From: WHSW01 sp963851045
GTDB taxonomy: Bacteria > Actinomycetota > Thermoleophilia > Solirubrobacterales > 70-9
Length of the DNA: 64,000 bases
Reading direction: 5' to 3'
Assembly: GCA_963851045.1 (NCBI GenBank)
Contig: CAWKNC010000001.1
Coordinates: 868,001-932,000, forward strand
Position numbers and translations under genes: made by a program. The notes beneath the pieces are model-generated. The model ran no database searches. It was not told the DNA's origin and was given only the letters and a program-made list of their open reading frames with translations. Within the stretch, counting starts at the first letter, position 1. Every line of letters starts with the position of its first letter. Below, in pieces: positions 38,085 to 47,227 of the stretch.

Positions 38085-39899
38085 CTACTTCAGGGACGTA
38101 TACGAGAGGTCCCAGTTCGCGTTGAACTGGTTGATGACACCGGCAACGTCTGCCGACTGGATGTTGGACTGGTTGTCCCAGATCCACGGGACCACCGGAG
38201 CCTGCTCCATGATCATCTTGTCGACCTCGCCCCACGCCTGGGCGCGCTCGTCGACGTCGTCCAGGTAGGTCGCTTCCTCGATCGCCTGGTTGATCTCAGG
38301 CACGTCGAGCAGCGCCCAATTGGAGTTGTTCGACGCGTTGATCGCGTCACCGCTGAACGTGGCCTGGAGCATGGACTGCGCGTCCTGGAAGTCCTTCAGC
38401 CAGCCGACGTTCGGGCAGACCTCCGGCTCGTTCTTCGGGACGTTGCAGAACTTGGTGTACATCGTCGCGTGCTCGACCTTCTGCAGGTTCACGTTGAACC
38501 CGAGCTGCTCGAGCTGGTCCTTGAACACCTCGGCCGTATCCGAGCCGGGGGGTGAGTCGTCGCCGACGACACTGATCTCACAGTCCGCTCCCTCGCACTT
38601 ACCCGACTCGAAGCCGGCTTCGCGCATGTACTCGGCCGCCAGCTCCATGTCGCCGGTCGGACTCGCTAGGAAGTCCAGATCCGGGCCCTCCACACCGCCG
38701 GCCTCTTCGAAGCCGGGGAAGTTCGGCGGGATGATGTGCGTCGCAACCGGACCCGCCAGCTCACCGCCACGTGTGTTACGCAGATCGGTGCGGTTCGACG
38801 CGGCGATAACGGCCTTGCGGACGTTGATGTCGTCGAACGGCGGAATCGTGGTGTTGAGCGAGATGTAACGGTTACCGCCGCTGGGCGTCAGCGTCAGCTG
38901 CTCCGGGTACTGCGTCGCAGCCAGCTGCAGCGAGGTCGCGTCCAGGCTGAAGTCGCCGTTGACCTGGCCGTTACCCGAGAGGATCTTCTTGGCCGCCGAG
39001 TTGGTGTCCGTGAAGCCCTCCTGAACCGTGATCTCGTCGAGATAGGCGGGACGATCATCCGTCTCCGCGTCCCAGTTGGGGTTGCGGATCAGGTGAATCT
39101 CCTTACCGGAGGTGTAGCCCGTCAGCTCGCCCGTCTCAGGATCGTTCTCGATCATGTACGGACCGGTTGCGACCTGGTGGTCGCCGTAGGTCGACGGGTT
39201 CTCGGAGTCGAACTCCGCCGCGTACTCACGCGGTACCGGCGCACCGATCGGCAGCGACAGAGCGCCGATCACGCCGGGGGAGCTCGTCTCGTCGAGCGCG
39301 ATCTGGAACGTGTTGCCATCGCAGGTGATTCCTGAGATGTCGGGCGCGGTGGACGGGTCCTTCTCGACCGCGGCCTCGGCATCGGCGAACCCGGTGACGT
39401 CATTCAGATAGCTGCCGACGTAGCCGTTCGCGACGCCGGGCAAAAGCGCCCGCTCAATCGCGTACTTGAAGTCGTCACACTCGACTTCGCGATCAACGGG
39501 CGGCGAGTACTTGATTCCCGGCCTGATCGTGAACTCGATGCTGAGGCCGTCATCCGAGATTGTCGGCGGGCCCTCAGCGATGTCGGGCGTCGGTTCCTCG
39601 ACATCGTCGGGCGCCCACGCCTGCAGCTGTCGCTGCGTCGCCGACGAAATCATGTAGGTGAACTGGTAGTAGGCGGCGCCGGGGTCGATGTAATCGACAT
39701 CACCGGCGGCGAGCGCGGTCAGCTCCCCACCCTCCTTGGCGTCCTCCGGTGGAGCGGTGGGGGAGGGGAACTCGTTGGTTGCGCTCGCCGAGCTGCTACT
39801 CGAGCTATCGCCGTCATCGCTGTCTCCACATGCGGAGATCGTCAGCGCCAGCGCGAGAAGCAGCCCGGATGCGAGCATCCAAAGCGACTTAGATCGCAT
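38085..39899 (-). CDS. Extracellular solute-binding lipoprotein, family 5 (system 2)
   Basis: A 604-residue SBP_bac_5 protein. Signal peptide with lipobox ISAC at Cys~24, then a Ser-rich linker (~28-40). The mature domain is longer than usual (about 560 residues), with several Cys-containing inserts such as GKCEGADCE and FCNVPKNEPEVCPNVGW, which may form extracellular disulfides. It lies between the DppC-like gene upstream (56-bp gap) and the DppB-like gene downstream. It binds the imported solute. Confidence 0.92.
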   Translation of the reverse strand: MRSKSLWMLASGLLLALALTISACGDSDDGDSSSSSSASATNEFPSPTAPPEDAKEGGELTALAAGDVDYIDPGAAYYQFTYMISSATQRQLQAWAPDDVEEPTPDIAEGPPTISDDGLSIEFTIRPGIKYSPPVDREVECDDFKYAIERALLPGVANGYVGSYLNDVTGFADAEAAVEKDPSTAPDISGITCDGNTFQIALDETSSPGVIGALSLPIGAPVPREYAAEFDSENPSTYGDHQVATGPYMIENDPETGELTGYTSGKEIHLIRNPNWDAETDDRPAYLDEITVQEGFTDTNSAAKKILSGNGQVNGDFSLDATSLQLAATQYPEQLTLTPSGGNRYISLNTTIPPFDDINVRKAVIAASNRTDLRNTRGGELAGPVATHIIPPNFPGFEEAGGVEGPDLDFLASPTGDMELAAEYMREAGFESGKCEGADCEISVVGDDSPPGSDTAEVFKDQLEQLGFNVNLQKVEHATMYTKFCNVPKNEPEVCPNVGWLKDFQDAQSMLQATFSGDAINASNNSNWALLDVPEINQAIEEATYLDDVDERAQAWGEVDKMIMEQAPVVPWIWDNQSNIQSADVAGVINQFNANWDLSYTSLK

Positions 39900-39955
39900 G
39901 GTCTGTCCTTTCGGTTTTGCTAGTTGGACCGATTGTTTGCAAGCTCATGGCAGGG

Positions 39956-40951
39956 CTATTTGCGCCGCGTGCGCGGGTTGAGGGCATCCTGCATTGCGTC
40001 GCCGACAAGGTTGAAGGCGAGCACGGTGAAGAGGAGGGCGAGGCCGGGGAAGAGCATGTACCACCAGGCCGAGTTGAAGATCGGGGTGGCGGCGGAGATC
40101 ATCTGGCCCCAGCTCGGCTGGTCGGTGACGCCGACGCCGAGGAAGGAGAGCGCGGCCTCGTAGAGGATCACCTGAGGGATCAGGATTGAGGCCGAGACGA
40201 TGATCGGTGCCGACAGGTTCGGCAGTAGCTCGCGGAAGATGATGCGGAAGTTCCCCGAGCCCGATGCCCGCGACGCCTCGACGAACTCCTTTTCACGCAG
40301 CGACAGCGTCTGGCCGCGAACAATCCGCGCCATGTAGGTCCAGCTGGTGATCGCGATGACGAAGATGACGACGCCGAGACCGGGCTTGATCAGGCCGCCG
40401 AGACAACCGGCGCCGCCGAGCGTGCACGCGGCCGCGAGGCCGGTGGCCAGCAGCAGGTACGGGATCGCGAGCAGAACGTCGATCGAGCGCGAGATGAAGG
40501 TGTCGAGCCAGCCGCGGAAATAGCCGGCGAGCAGACCGGCGATGACGCCGAGCGTCGTCGCAAGGACGGTCGACGCGAACGCAACGACAAGCGAGACGCG
40601 GGCGCCGTAGACGACGCGGCTGAAGACATCGCGCCCAAGTTGATCGACGCCAAAGATGTGGTCGGACGACGGGCCGGTCGCGGTCGCAAACAGTGGATCG
40701 AGCGCCGCGGTGTCGCGGAAGTCGACGTCGGCCGGGGCACCGAAGATCTTCACCACCAGAGGCGCGAAGATCGCCATCAGGATCAGGAGAGCGATGAAGA
40801 CGAGCGACGCGAGCGCGAGGCGGTCATCACGAAAGCGACGCCAGAACAGCTGCCACGGCGTACGCGGAAGGCTTGTGGCCTCGATATCTGTGAGTTCGGC
40901 GGAGGCGCCGACAGGTGTCGGGCGGTCCTCACGAAACTCCCCAGCTTCCAA
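39956..40951 (-). CDS. Peptide-type ABC importer permease, DppC-like (system 2)
   Basis: A 331-residue permease with a TTG start at 40951 and a strong GGGGAGAG just upstream. DppC pattern: long cytoplasmic N-terminus (~40 residues), first helix, DHIFGVDQLGRDVFSRVVYGAR motif, then five helices with the EAA loop EASRASGSGNFRIIFREL and the end DALNPRTRRK. It is the first gene of operon 2, an unusual order in which DppC precedes the binding protein. The 119-bp gap upstream (40952-41070) should hold the promoter. Confidence 0.92.
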   Translation of the reverse strand: MEAGEFREDRPTPVGASAELTDIEATSLPRTPWQLFWRRFRDDRLALASLVFIALLILMAIFAPLVVKIFGAPADVDFRDTAALDPLFATATGPSSDHIFGVDQLGRDVFSRVVYGARVSLVVAFASTVLATTLGVIAGLLAGYFRGWLDTFISRSIDVLLAIPYLLLATGLAAACTLGGAGCLGGLIKPGLGVVIFVIAITSWTYMARIVRGQTLSLREKEFVEASRASGSGNFRIIFRELLPNLSAPIIVSASILIPQVILYEAALSFLGVGVTDQPSWGQMISAATPIFNSAWWYMLFPGLALLFTVLAFNLVGDAMQDALNPRTRRK

Positions 40952-41070
40952 GTCTCTCCCCGCCTCAGTACCGGGTTGCTCTCATGCGGTCGCGCACGTT
41001 AGACGAGCCATCGGAACAAGGGAACCCATTCGGGCCCTTGTGCAAACACCTCTTACCTATCTCCAACCTT

Positions 41071-42489
41071 TTACTTACCTTCGGCGAGGCGCCAGCTCGT
41101 CAGGTCGCTGCCGAATATTGGGTGAGCGATCGCGCCGCCCGGGTCCATCCGCGGTGCGAACAGGGTGGTCTCAGGCTTGTGGTCAAGCGGAACGAGATAT
41201 GTCTGCGGAGGGGCCAGCACGTAGCGCTCGAGCGCCAGCCAGCCAGCCACCGCATCGGGATCCCCACGGAGCTCGTCGAGCTGGGCGGCCACGCGCGGCT
41301 CATCGGCGACGCGCTCGAAGAACTCAAACGGTTCTGCGATCGACGCGTAGCTGGTGATCAGCTCCGTGTCAGCGTCCGCGGGTTGGGCGGGTCGGGCATC
41401 AAGTCCGATGCTCCGCAGCTCTCGCAGGTAGCTCCGCCCTCGTTCCTGTCTGGTGCCGGCGACGAGCACACGCGCGCCATCCGCACCCGCCGCACGGATC
41501 AACGCCCGGCCCTTTTCGAGGTCGGGTGGGCAGCCCGTGGTGTCGAAGTCGTGGTCGTAGCCCGTCATGCCCGGCGGAATCAGCGAGCAACCGTCGCTGT
41601 CGACGCCCGCGGCCACCGCCTCGCGGACCGTGGCCTCGTCGAAGGGTTCGCGGCTGAAGTCAAACGCCGCATACGTCGTGGAGGCGGCGGGCGACCGCAG
41701 GTAGCGCTCTTTCGCCTGCGCGGCGATCTCGGCCTCGAGGTCTGGTGGCGGTGGGCCCTGGATCGAATCGAGCTCGCCGTCGAGCACACGCAGCGTCCGC
41801 TCGCGAGCGTCGGCGATCACGCTGATCTTGATCCGCTCAGCGTTTCCGCGAGGGATGTCTGGGATGTCGAAGTCCGCAAACGTGTCGCTTCGCGTGAGCG
41901 TGAGCTCCCCGTCACCGTCAGCGCTCAGCTCGTAGGGACCGATGCCAGGTGGCGTTCCCGAACCGGGGGGGACGGGGGCGATGGCCGGCATCGCGAGGAC
42001 CGAGGCGAAGGCGACGTCAGCGCCCGTGAGCCGGATCGTGATGGCGCCGCTCGCGTCGTCGGCGTCGATCGCCACGATCTCACGCAGAAACGGTGCTGCC
42101 GGCGATCCCAGCCGCCTGGCCCGATCGATCGCGCGTTCGAAGTCCGATGCCACGGCGGGTCTCCCGTCGGCGTAGATGAGGCCTTCGCGCAGGGTTAGCC
42201 GGTAGGTGCGGCCATCGGCCGACACCTCTGGGAGATCGGAGGCGAGACCCGGAATGAGCTCCATCCCGCTCTCGCCCTCGGCGTGGCGATAGGTCAGAAG
42301 CGGTGTGTGTGTGAGCCAGAGCAGCTCCAGCGTGTCGCGGTCGGATACGAGCGCAGGGTCGAGGGTTGGCGGGGGAGCAGCTCTCGCAACCGTGATTTCC
42401 GGCGCGGGCTCTGCCCTGTCGCCGCACGCCGCCACCCCGAGCGCGACCACGATCGCAGCCAGTGCGCCAACGGTCGCGCGTGCCCTCAT
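41071..42489 (-). CDS. Orphan family 5 solute-binding lipoprotein
   Basis: A 472-residue protein. Signal with lipobox GVAAC at Cys~22 and a short linker, then a divergent SBP_bac_5 domain (TLDPALVSDRDTLELLWLTHTPLLTYRHAEG, LREGLIYADGRPAVASDFERAIDRAR). It is shorter than the two neighbouring binding proteins and has no permease genes of its own, so it may feed the adjacent Dpp systems or be a sensor. Its start overlaps the stop of the SDR gene by 4 bp, so those two are cotranscribed. Confidence 0.85.
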   Translation of the reverse strand: MRARATVGALAAIVVALGVAACGDRAEPAPEITVARAAPPPTLDPALVSDRDTLELLWLTHTPLLTYRHAEGESGMELIPGLASDLPEVSADGRTYRLTLREGLIYADGRPAVASDFERAIDRARRLGSPAAPFLREIVAIDADDASGAITIRLTGADVAFASVLAMPAIAPVPPGSGTPPGIGPYELSADGDGELTLTRSDTFADFDIPDIPRGNAERIKISVIADARERTLRVLDGELDSIQGPPPPDLEAEIAAQAKERYLRSPAASTTYAAFDFSREPFDEATVREAVAAGVDSDGCSLIPPGMTGYDHDFDTTGCPPDLEKGRALIRAAGADGARVLVAGTRQERGRSYLRELRSIGLDARPAQPADADTELITSYASIAEPFEFFERVADEPRVAAQLDELRGDPDAVAGWLALERYVLAPPQTYLVPLDHKPETTLFAPRMDPGGAIAHPIFGSDLTSWRLAEGK

Positions 42490-43352
42490 CCGGCTCCAGG
42501 TCGTGGGAACTGGCTGCGCATGACCCTGTCCCAGGCTCGGTCGGAGAGCAGCCGCCGCTGGCCAATCGCAAGGTGGGCCGAGGCCGTGACCTTGTAGCGA
42601 GCCCTCGGGTTGCGAGCCGTGATCGCCCGTTCGATGGCGCGAGCGACCCGATCTGGCCCGCCGCCAAGACGCGCGAGCGGCCCCTCGTAGGCGCCGACCG
42701 TGGCCGCGCCGACCGCGGCATTGAACGGGCCGTAGGGGTCGTCCGCACTAGCGGCGGGTGCTTCGGCGTCGGCGAGAGAGCCTGCGGCGGTGTCGCCGAA
42801 GTTGGTGGTGATCAGCCCCGGCTCGATCAGGACTACGCGGATGCCGAAGCCGGAAACCTCGTAGCGCAGGGCATCGGAGAGCGCCTCCACCGCGTACTTC
42901 GTCGCGTGGTAGGCGCCACCGCCGGGAAAGGTGAGCTTGCCGCCCATCGAGCCGATGTTGACGATCCGGCCGCGGCCTGCGGCGCGCATCTTTGGCAGCA
43001 CGAGCTGGCTCATCCGCACGAGGCCAAAGACGTTCGTCTCGAATTGCGCCCGCAGGCGCTCGAGCGACAGGGTCTCGAGCGCGCCGGACTGGCTGTAGCC
43101 AGCGTTGTTGACGAGCGCGCCGACTGCGCCGTGCGCCTCCTCCACCTCGGCGACCGCGGCAGCCATCGATGCCTCGTCGTTGACGTCGAGCGCGAGTAAC
43201 CGGCAGCCGTCGGCGGTGAGGTCGGCGATCGAGTCCGTTCGTCGCGCGCTCGCATACACGGTCCAGCCGCGCCCGGCGAGCCGTCGCGCCGTTTCCCGGC
43301 CGATGCCGGTCGAGCAACCGGTGATCAGTACCGCTCCGGGGTCAGCGCCCAT
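42486..43352 (-). CDS. Short-chain dehydrogenase/reductase (SDR)
   Basis: A 288-residue classical SDR. The ATG at 43352 has AAAGGTGG about 6 nt upstream; a GTG at 43361 is possible. The cofactor motif TGCSTGIG (Tgxxx-GIG), NNAG and the catalytic YHATK with the upstream Ser (GSMGG) are intact. An Arg cluster after the second strand (SARR) suggests NADP(H). The C-terminal extension (~190-288) resembles SDRs acting on steroids, retinol or long-chain substrates; the exact substrate is unknown. Overlaps the orphan binding-protein gene. Confidence 0.9.
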   Translation of the reverse strand: MGADPGAVLITGCSTGIGRETARRLAGRGWTVYASARRTDSIADLTADGCRLLALDVNDEASMAAAVAEVEEAHGAVGALVNNAGYSQSGALETLSLERLRAQFETNVFGLVRMSQLVLPKMRAAGRGRIVNIGSMGGKLTFPGGGAYHATKYAVEALSDALRYEVSGFGIRVVLIEPGLITTNFGDTAAGSLADAEAPAASADDPYGPFNAAVGAATVGAYEGPLARLGGGPDRVARAIERAITARNPRARYKVTASAHLAIGQRRLLSDRAWDRVMRSQFPRPGAG

Positions 43353-43413
43353 CTCGTCCACCTTTCGTCGACAGCGTCACAGGGAACCTCCCAGTTTCTG
43401 GCGACTGGTGCAC

Positions 43414-43664
43414 CTACCTGACGACGATCTTGCCCTTCATGCCCGAGTTCTCATGGATCCGGCAGAAGTACCTGTAGGTGCCGGACCTGCGGAAACGGCG
43501 CTCGAGCTGTTCGCTCGAGGGGTCGAGATCGCGGTCGAATCGACCGCGCTCGAAGGTGACGGTGTGAGCTCCCGGCCGGCGCCGTCGGATGCCTGCGATG
43601 CGGTTGCGCCGAGCCCGCCGAGCATGAGGACGAGAGCGGTGGCAACGAGTCGGCGGACACTCAT
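43414..43664 (-). pseudogene. Cupredoxin-like protein with internal deletion and frameshift
   Basis: The start (ATG 43664) encodes a good signal peptide (MSVRRLVATALVLMLGG...ASQA). Then, in a different frame, comes only the second half of a plastocyanin-like domain: HTVTFERGRFDRDL and the copper end motif YFCRIHENSGMKG with Cys, His and Met ligands. The first strands, normally ~30 residues with VxWxNxD before HTV, are missing and the frame changes near 43575-43590. It looks like a deletion product. Uncertain whether the damage is biological or from assembly. Confidence 0.6.
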
Positions 43665-43720
43665 ATGGAGCACTACGCGCCCCGCGACTACCTGGATCGA
43701 TCTGACTAGAGTCCGTGACC

Positions 43721-44755
43721 ATGCGCGCCGTCACTTTTCAGGCGCCCGGTGAGGTCCGGGTGGAGGAGGTTCCCGACGCCAGCTTGACGGCGCCCGACGA
43801 GGCGGTGGTTCGGGTCGAGGCAAGTGGCGTCTGCGGCTCCGATCTGCACATCTACCACGGACGCGTCTCGATGGAGCAGGGCTTCATCCTCGGCCACGAG
43901 TACGTCGGAACGATCATCGATGTTGGCGATGAGGTCGGCTCCGTTGCCCCTGGTGACCGTGTGTTGGGCTGCTACTGCACGGCATGTGGCGAGTGCTTTT
44001 TCTGTCGGCGTGGCGACTTCCATAAATGTGATCAGGGGCGCGTCTTCGGTCACGGCAAGACGCTCGGGGAGCTCCAGGGCGCCCAGGCTGAGCTGCTCGT
44101 GGTGCCCAACGCCGACCTCACTCTTCGCAAGGTGCCCGAGGGAATGTCTGACGACGTTGCGCTGTTTGCCGGCGATGTGATGGGCACCGGCTATCACGCC
44201 GTGGTCGAGTGCGGCGTCGAGGAGGGTTCGGTCGCGGCTGTCCTCGGCCTCGGTCCGGTTGGGCTGTGCGCGGTCGAGGCTGCGCTCGCGCAGGGTGCGG
44301 CGAACGTCGTCGCGGTTGACACCGTCGCCGAGCGTCTCGAGCTCGCCGGCAAGCTCGGCGCGACCCCGGTCCATCTCACCGACGGCGATCCGCGCGCAAC
44401 CGTGAAGGAGCTGACCGAAGGGCGGGGAGCCGACGCGACGATTGACGCTGTCGGCCACCCGGACGCGCTCGAGCTCGCGTGTCGTTTGACCCGCAAGGCC
44501 GGGACGGTCTCGGCCACAGGTGTTTATGCCGAGCGGATCGAGGTCCACATGGGGATCGTGTGGATCAAGGCGCTCACACTCAAGACCGGGCACGCGAACG
44601 TCATCAAGCACGTCGACCCAGTGCTCGAGCATCTCGCGTCCGGGCGCCTCGATCCGACGCCGCTCGTGACGCACCACATGAAGCTCGACGACGCCGCCGA
44701 GGCGTACGACATCTACGACCGGCGCGAGGCGCTGAAGATCGTCCTCACGCCGTAG
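43721..44755 (+). CDS. Zinc-dependent alcohol dehydrogenase (MDR family)
   Basis: A 344-residue medium-chain dehydrogenase. The ATG at 43721 is used; an in-frame GTG lies 6 bp upstream. Catalytic zinc ligands Cys in GVCGSDLH and His-Glu in LGHEYVG are present, as are the four structural-zinc Cys (CTACGECFFCRRGDFHKC). The Rossmann motif VLGLGPVGLCAVE and an acidic residue after the second strand (VAVDTVAE) point to NAD. The sequence resembles formaldehyde/sorbitol-type dehydrogenases; the substrate is unknown. The next gene, csaA-like, starts 2 bp after the stop. Confidence 0.92.
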   Translation: MRAVTFQAPGEVRVEEVPDASLTAPDEAVVRVEASGVCGSDLHIYHGRVSMEQGFILGHEYVGTIIDVGDEVGSVAPGDRVLGCYCTACGECFFCRRGDFHKCDQGRVFGHGKTLGELQGAQAELLVVPNADLTLRKVPEGMSDDVALFAGDVMGTGYHAVVECGVEEGSVAAVLGLGPVGLCAVEAALAQGAANVVAVDTVAERLELAGKLGATPVHLTDGDPRATVKELTEGRGADATIDAVGHPDALELACRLTRKAGTVSATGVYAERIEVHMGIVWIKALTLKTGHANVIKHVDPVLEHLASGRLDPTPLVTHHMKLDDAAEAYDIYDRREALKIVLTP

Positions 44756-44757
44756 CG

Positions 44758-45096
44758 ATGTCGGGCGACCTCACCTGGGAAGAGTTCGAACGCGTCGACA
44801 TGCGCGTTGGCCGCGTCACGGCCGTCGACGAGTTCCCCGAAGCACGACACCCCGCCTGGAAGCTGACGATCGACTTCGGCCCCGAGATCGGGATCCGACG
44901 CTCGTCGGCGCAGATCACAAACTACGAGCGGTCCGAGCTCGAGGACTCGCTGGTTGTGGGAGTGGTCAACTTCCCCCCGAAGCAAATCGGCCCCTTCATG
45001 TCCGAGTGCCTGGTGATCGGTGCGCTCGACGATGCGCGGGGAGTGACCCTGCTGCGGCCTGACCGCGATGTCGCTCTCGGCGACCGGATCGCTTAG
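44758..45096 (+). CDS. csaA: CsaA-like tRNA-binding domain protein
   Basis: A 112-residue single EMAP/tRNA-binding OB-fold protein. The conserved run DMRVGRVTAVDEFPEA, SSAQITN, VVGVVNFPPKQIGPFMSE and LRPDRDV is the CsaA signature. CsaA dimers bind tRNA and have been reported to act as export chaperones; the true role is debated. ATG 2 bp after the dehydrogenase stop, so they are cotranscribed. Confidence 0.9.
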   Translation: MSGDLTWEEFERVDMRVGRVTAVDEFPEARHPAWKLTIDFGPEIGIRRSSAQITNYERSELEDSLVVGVVNFPPKQIGPFMSECLVIGALDDARGVTLLRPDRDVALGDRIA

Positions 45097-45105
45097 GTCA
45101 GCGAG

Positions 45106-45369
45106 CTAGGCGACGGCGTCGCCGTTGTCACTTGCCGGGTAGGCGAGGTGAACATGGACTCGGGCGACCGCGATGAAGTCGCGTACATGCTCCTTCCCCT
45201 CGCCGGTGATCGGCTTCACGATCGCGTTCGCCAGCGGGATGAAGACCACCTCGCCGTGGTTCAGATAGTCGGAGAGACGGCTGCGGTAGCCCTCGCGAGG
45301 GAGATGCAGTTCGCCGACGATCTTCAACCGCTCGGTCTCGAGAACGATTCGTTCGATGCGTGTGTCCAT
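45106..45369 (-). CDS. Conserved hypothetical protein, 87 residues (DUF6812-like)
   Basis: A small soluble protein beginning MDTRIERIVLETERLKIVGELHLP, with GYRSRLSDYLNHGEVVFIPL and FIAVARVHVHLAYP. From memory this pattern belongs to a small family common in Solirubrobacterales, but its function is unknown. A beta-rich fold is likely. It converges on the csaA-like gene with a 9-bp gap. Confidence 0.65.
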   Translation of the reverse strand: MDTRIERIVLETERLKIVGELHLPREGYRSRLSDYLNHGEVVFIPLANAIVKPITGEGKEHVRDFIAVARVHVHLAYPASDNGDAVA

Positions 45370-45428
45370 GCCACCGAAGGTATCGGCAGACGCTTCGCAA
45401 ACCCTGAGCGACGGATGAATGAAGCGTC

Positions 45429-45830
45429 TCAGCCAGCGAGCGCGTCGCCGAAGGCGCTGCGTGCCTCGCCGGGATCCGCGAAGACCTTGACCGCCACCAC
45501 GAGGTCATCGCGAATCGTCCAGAGCCAGGCGTTGGCCGAGTCGAGAAACCCCTTGTCGTGCCAGGCGCGGACGCGGCCGAAGACGAGGATGTTCTCGCCG
45601 TCAATCCGGTTGAACTGCTGCGGGCGCAACTCGAGGCGCTTCCACGTTCCGGCGAGATCGCTCATGTACTCGGCGAGGCCCTCATGACCGCGGTAGGGAC
45701 CGGAGCGCCCGGCGAGAAGGCCGGTCACCGTCGACACCTCGACGGACTCGGCGGAGATGGAGACGAGCGCGTCCAGGTCGCGATCGGCGAAGGCAACGTA
45801 CGCGCGACGGATGATCGATTCCTGACTCAT
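45429..45830 (-). CDS. SnoaL-like / nuclear transport factor 2 family protein
   Basis: A 133-residue cone-shaped NTF2-fold protein: IIRRAYVAFADRDLDALVSI at the start, YRGHEGLAEYMSDLAGTWKRL in the middle, and paired strands at the end. Such proteins are isomerases, hydrolases or ligand-binding proteins; no catalytic residue can be assigned. The ATG at 45830 overlaps the stop of the beta-lactamase-fold gene by one base, so they are coupled. Confidence 0.82.
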   Translation of the reverse strand: MSQESIIRRAYVAFADRDLDALVSISAESVEVSTVTGLLAGRSGPYRGHEGLAEYMSDLAGTWKRLELRPQQFNRIDGENILVFGRVRAWHDKGFLDSANAWLWTIRDDLVVAVKVFADPGEARSAFGDALAG

Positions 45831-47134
45831 CAGAAGAGAAGCTTCGATGAATGGACCTTCGGCACCTCCGAGGCGATCCGCTGCATCACTCCATAAAAGC
45901 GGTGCACCTCGGGATAGAGGATTGCCTTGCCGCTGGTGACCAGGCCACCCGAGATCCCGCGCTCGGGATCGGCCCAGCCCATGGTGTTGATCAGCCCGAG
46001 GTGGCCAAACGCGAGATCCGTGTCGCGGCCGTAGAGGCTGATGAGCTGGGCACCGAGCATCAGCCCATACGAAAAGCGGGTCGGAAAGACGAGCGACAGA
46101 TCGATCTCGAGGCGTGACTGCTCGGTCAGAGCGGTCCGGATCGTCTCCGGCGTGACGACTCGGACACCGTCGAGCTCGCCACCGCGGCGAAAGATCTCGA
46201 AAAAGCGGCTGAGCTCGTCGGCGCTTGTCATGACGCTCGCCGCGGGCACGACGGCGGTGAGAAAGCGCGGGTCGTTGGAGAGATCGATCACGGTGTCGAG
46301 CGGAGCCCCCAGGGCCCGGGTGACGAGGTTCGATACGGGCGGCAGCAGCGGCGGGCCGGTGACGTAGCTGAGCCCGACCTCCTCGACGTCGGCTGGGTCG
46401 ACTCCGTAGTTGTTCCAACGAAAGCCGAGAGGGTTGAGGATCTCCTCGGCGATGACGTCGCGGATGCCCTTGCCGGTCGTTCGCCAGACGAGCTCGCCCA
46501 GGATGAATCCGCCTGAGACCGCGTGGTAGGCGAGCAGCTTGCCCGGAGCTGACGCCGGCTTGACGTCGCAGATCATCTCGACCAGGTGCTCGCGGTCGGC
46601 GAGCAGGTCGAGGTCGAGCGCCTCCTTCGGTAGCGACGCGACGCCGGCGCGATGGGCAAGGACGTGGGCGATCGTGATCTCGCCCTTACCGTGACGCGCA
46701 TATTCGGGGATGTGGTCGGCGATGCGATCTGTGATGGCCAGCGCCCCGCGCTCGGCAAGCATGTGGATCACCAAGGCTGTGATCCCCTTCGAGGTCGAGT
46801 AGACGCAAAACGGCGTCTCGGTCGTGACCTCGACCTTCGGCACGTCGGGCGAGTCGGCGGGGCCGTTGCCGCGCGCGTGCCCGATTGCTCGGTTGAGCAC
46901 GACCTCGCCGTCGCGGCGCAGGCACAGCTGCAGCGCCGGGTGGACGCCCGACTTGTAGAGGTCGAGGCCAGCCCGCCAGATCCGCTCAACCTGGTCGGGT
47001 GTCATCCCCACGGTCTCCGGCGCGACCTCAGCGCCGCGAGCAGTGGCAGCCTCGAGGTCGTCCGGAAGTCGAATCCGGCGAAGCGGATCACCGATGAGCG
47101 GAAAGCGGGGGATCGTCGGCAAGGGCGCGGGCAC
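45830..47134 (-). CDS. Beta-lactamase-fold serine hydrolase (EstB/class C-like esterase)
   Basis: A 434-residue serine hydrolase. SxxK nucleophile motif STSK (~113-116), second motif YHAVSGG (Tyr-x-x) near 205, and a C-terminal HLGLIN block in the place of KTG. This combination fits class C beta-lactamase-like esterases (EstB, lovastatin-type) rather than true beta-lactamases. No clear signal peptide, so probably cytoplasmic. Coupled to the downstream SnoaL-like gene. Confidence 0.87.
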   Translation of the reverse strand: MPAPLPTIPRFPLIGDPLRRIRLPDDLEAATARGAEVAPETVGMTPDQVERIWRAGLDLYKSGVHPALQLCLRRDGEVVLNRAIGHARGNGPADSPDVPKVEVTTETPFCVYSTSKGITALVIHMLAERGALAITDRIADHIPEYARHGKGEITIAHVLAHRAGVASLPKEALDLDLLADREHLVEMICDVKPASAPGKLLAYHAVSGGFILGELVWRTTGKGIRDVIAEEILNPLGFRWNNYGVDPADVEEVGLSYVTGPPLLPPVSNLVTRALGAPLDTVIDLSNDPRFLTAVVPAASVMTSADELSRFFEIFRRGGELDGVRVVTPETIRTALTEQSRLEIDLSLVFPTRFSYGLMLGAQLISLYGRDTDLAFGHLGLINTMGWADPERGISGGLVTSGKAILYPEVHRFYGVMQRIASEVPKVHSSKLLF

Positions 47135-47227
47135 CCTAACGCCCGCCGAAACCCACGCGAGTCGCGGCTAACGTCGCCCCCGACGACGCTAGGCGCATCT
47201 CGTGCCTGGGGGAGCGCTTGAGGGGTA

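Noticed and set aside
41071..43352. A third complete ABC importer around the orphan binding protein
   Set aside because: No permease or ATPase genes flank it; the neighbour is an SDR dehydrogenase.
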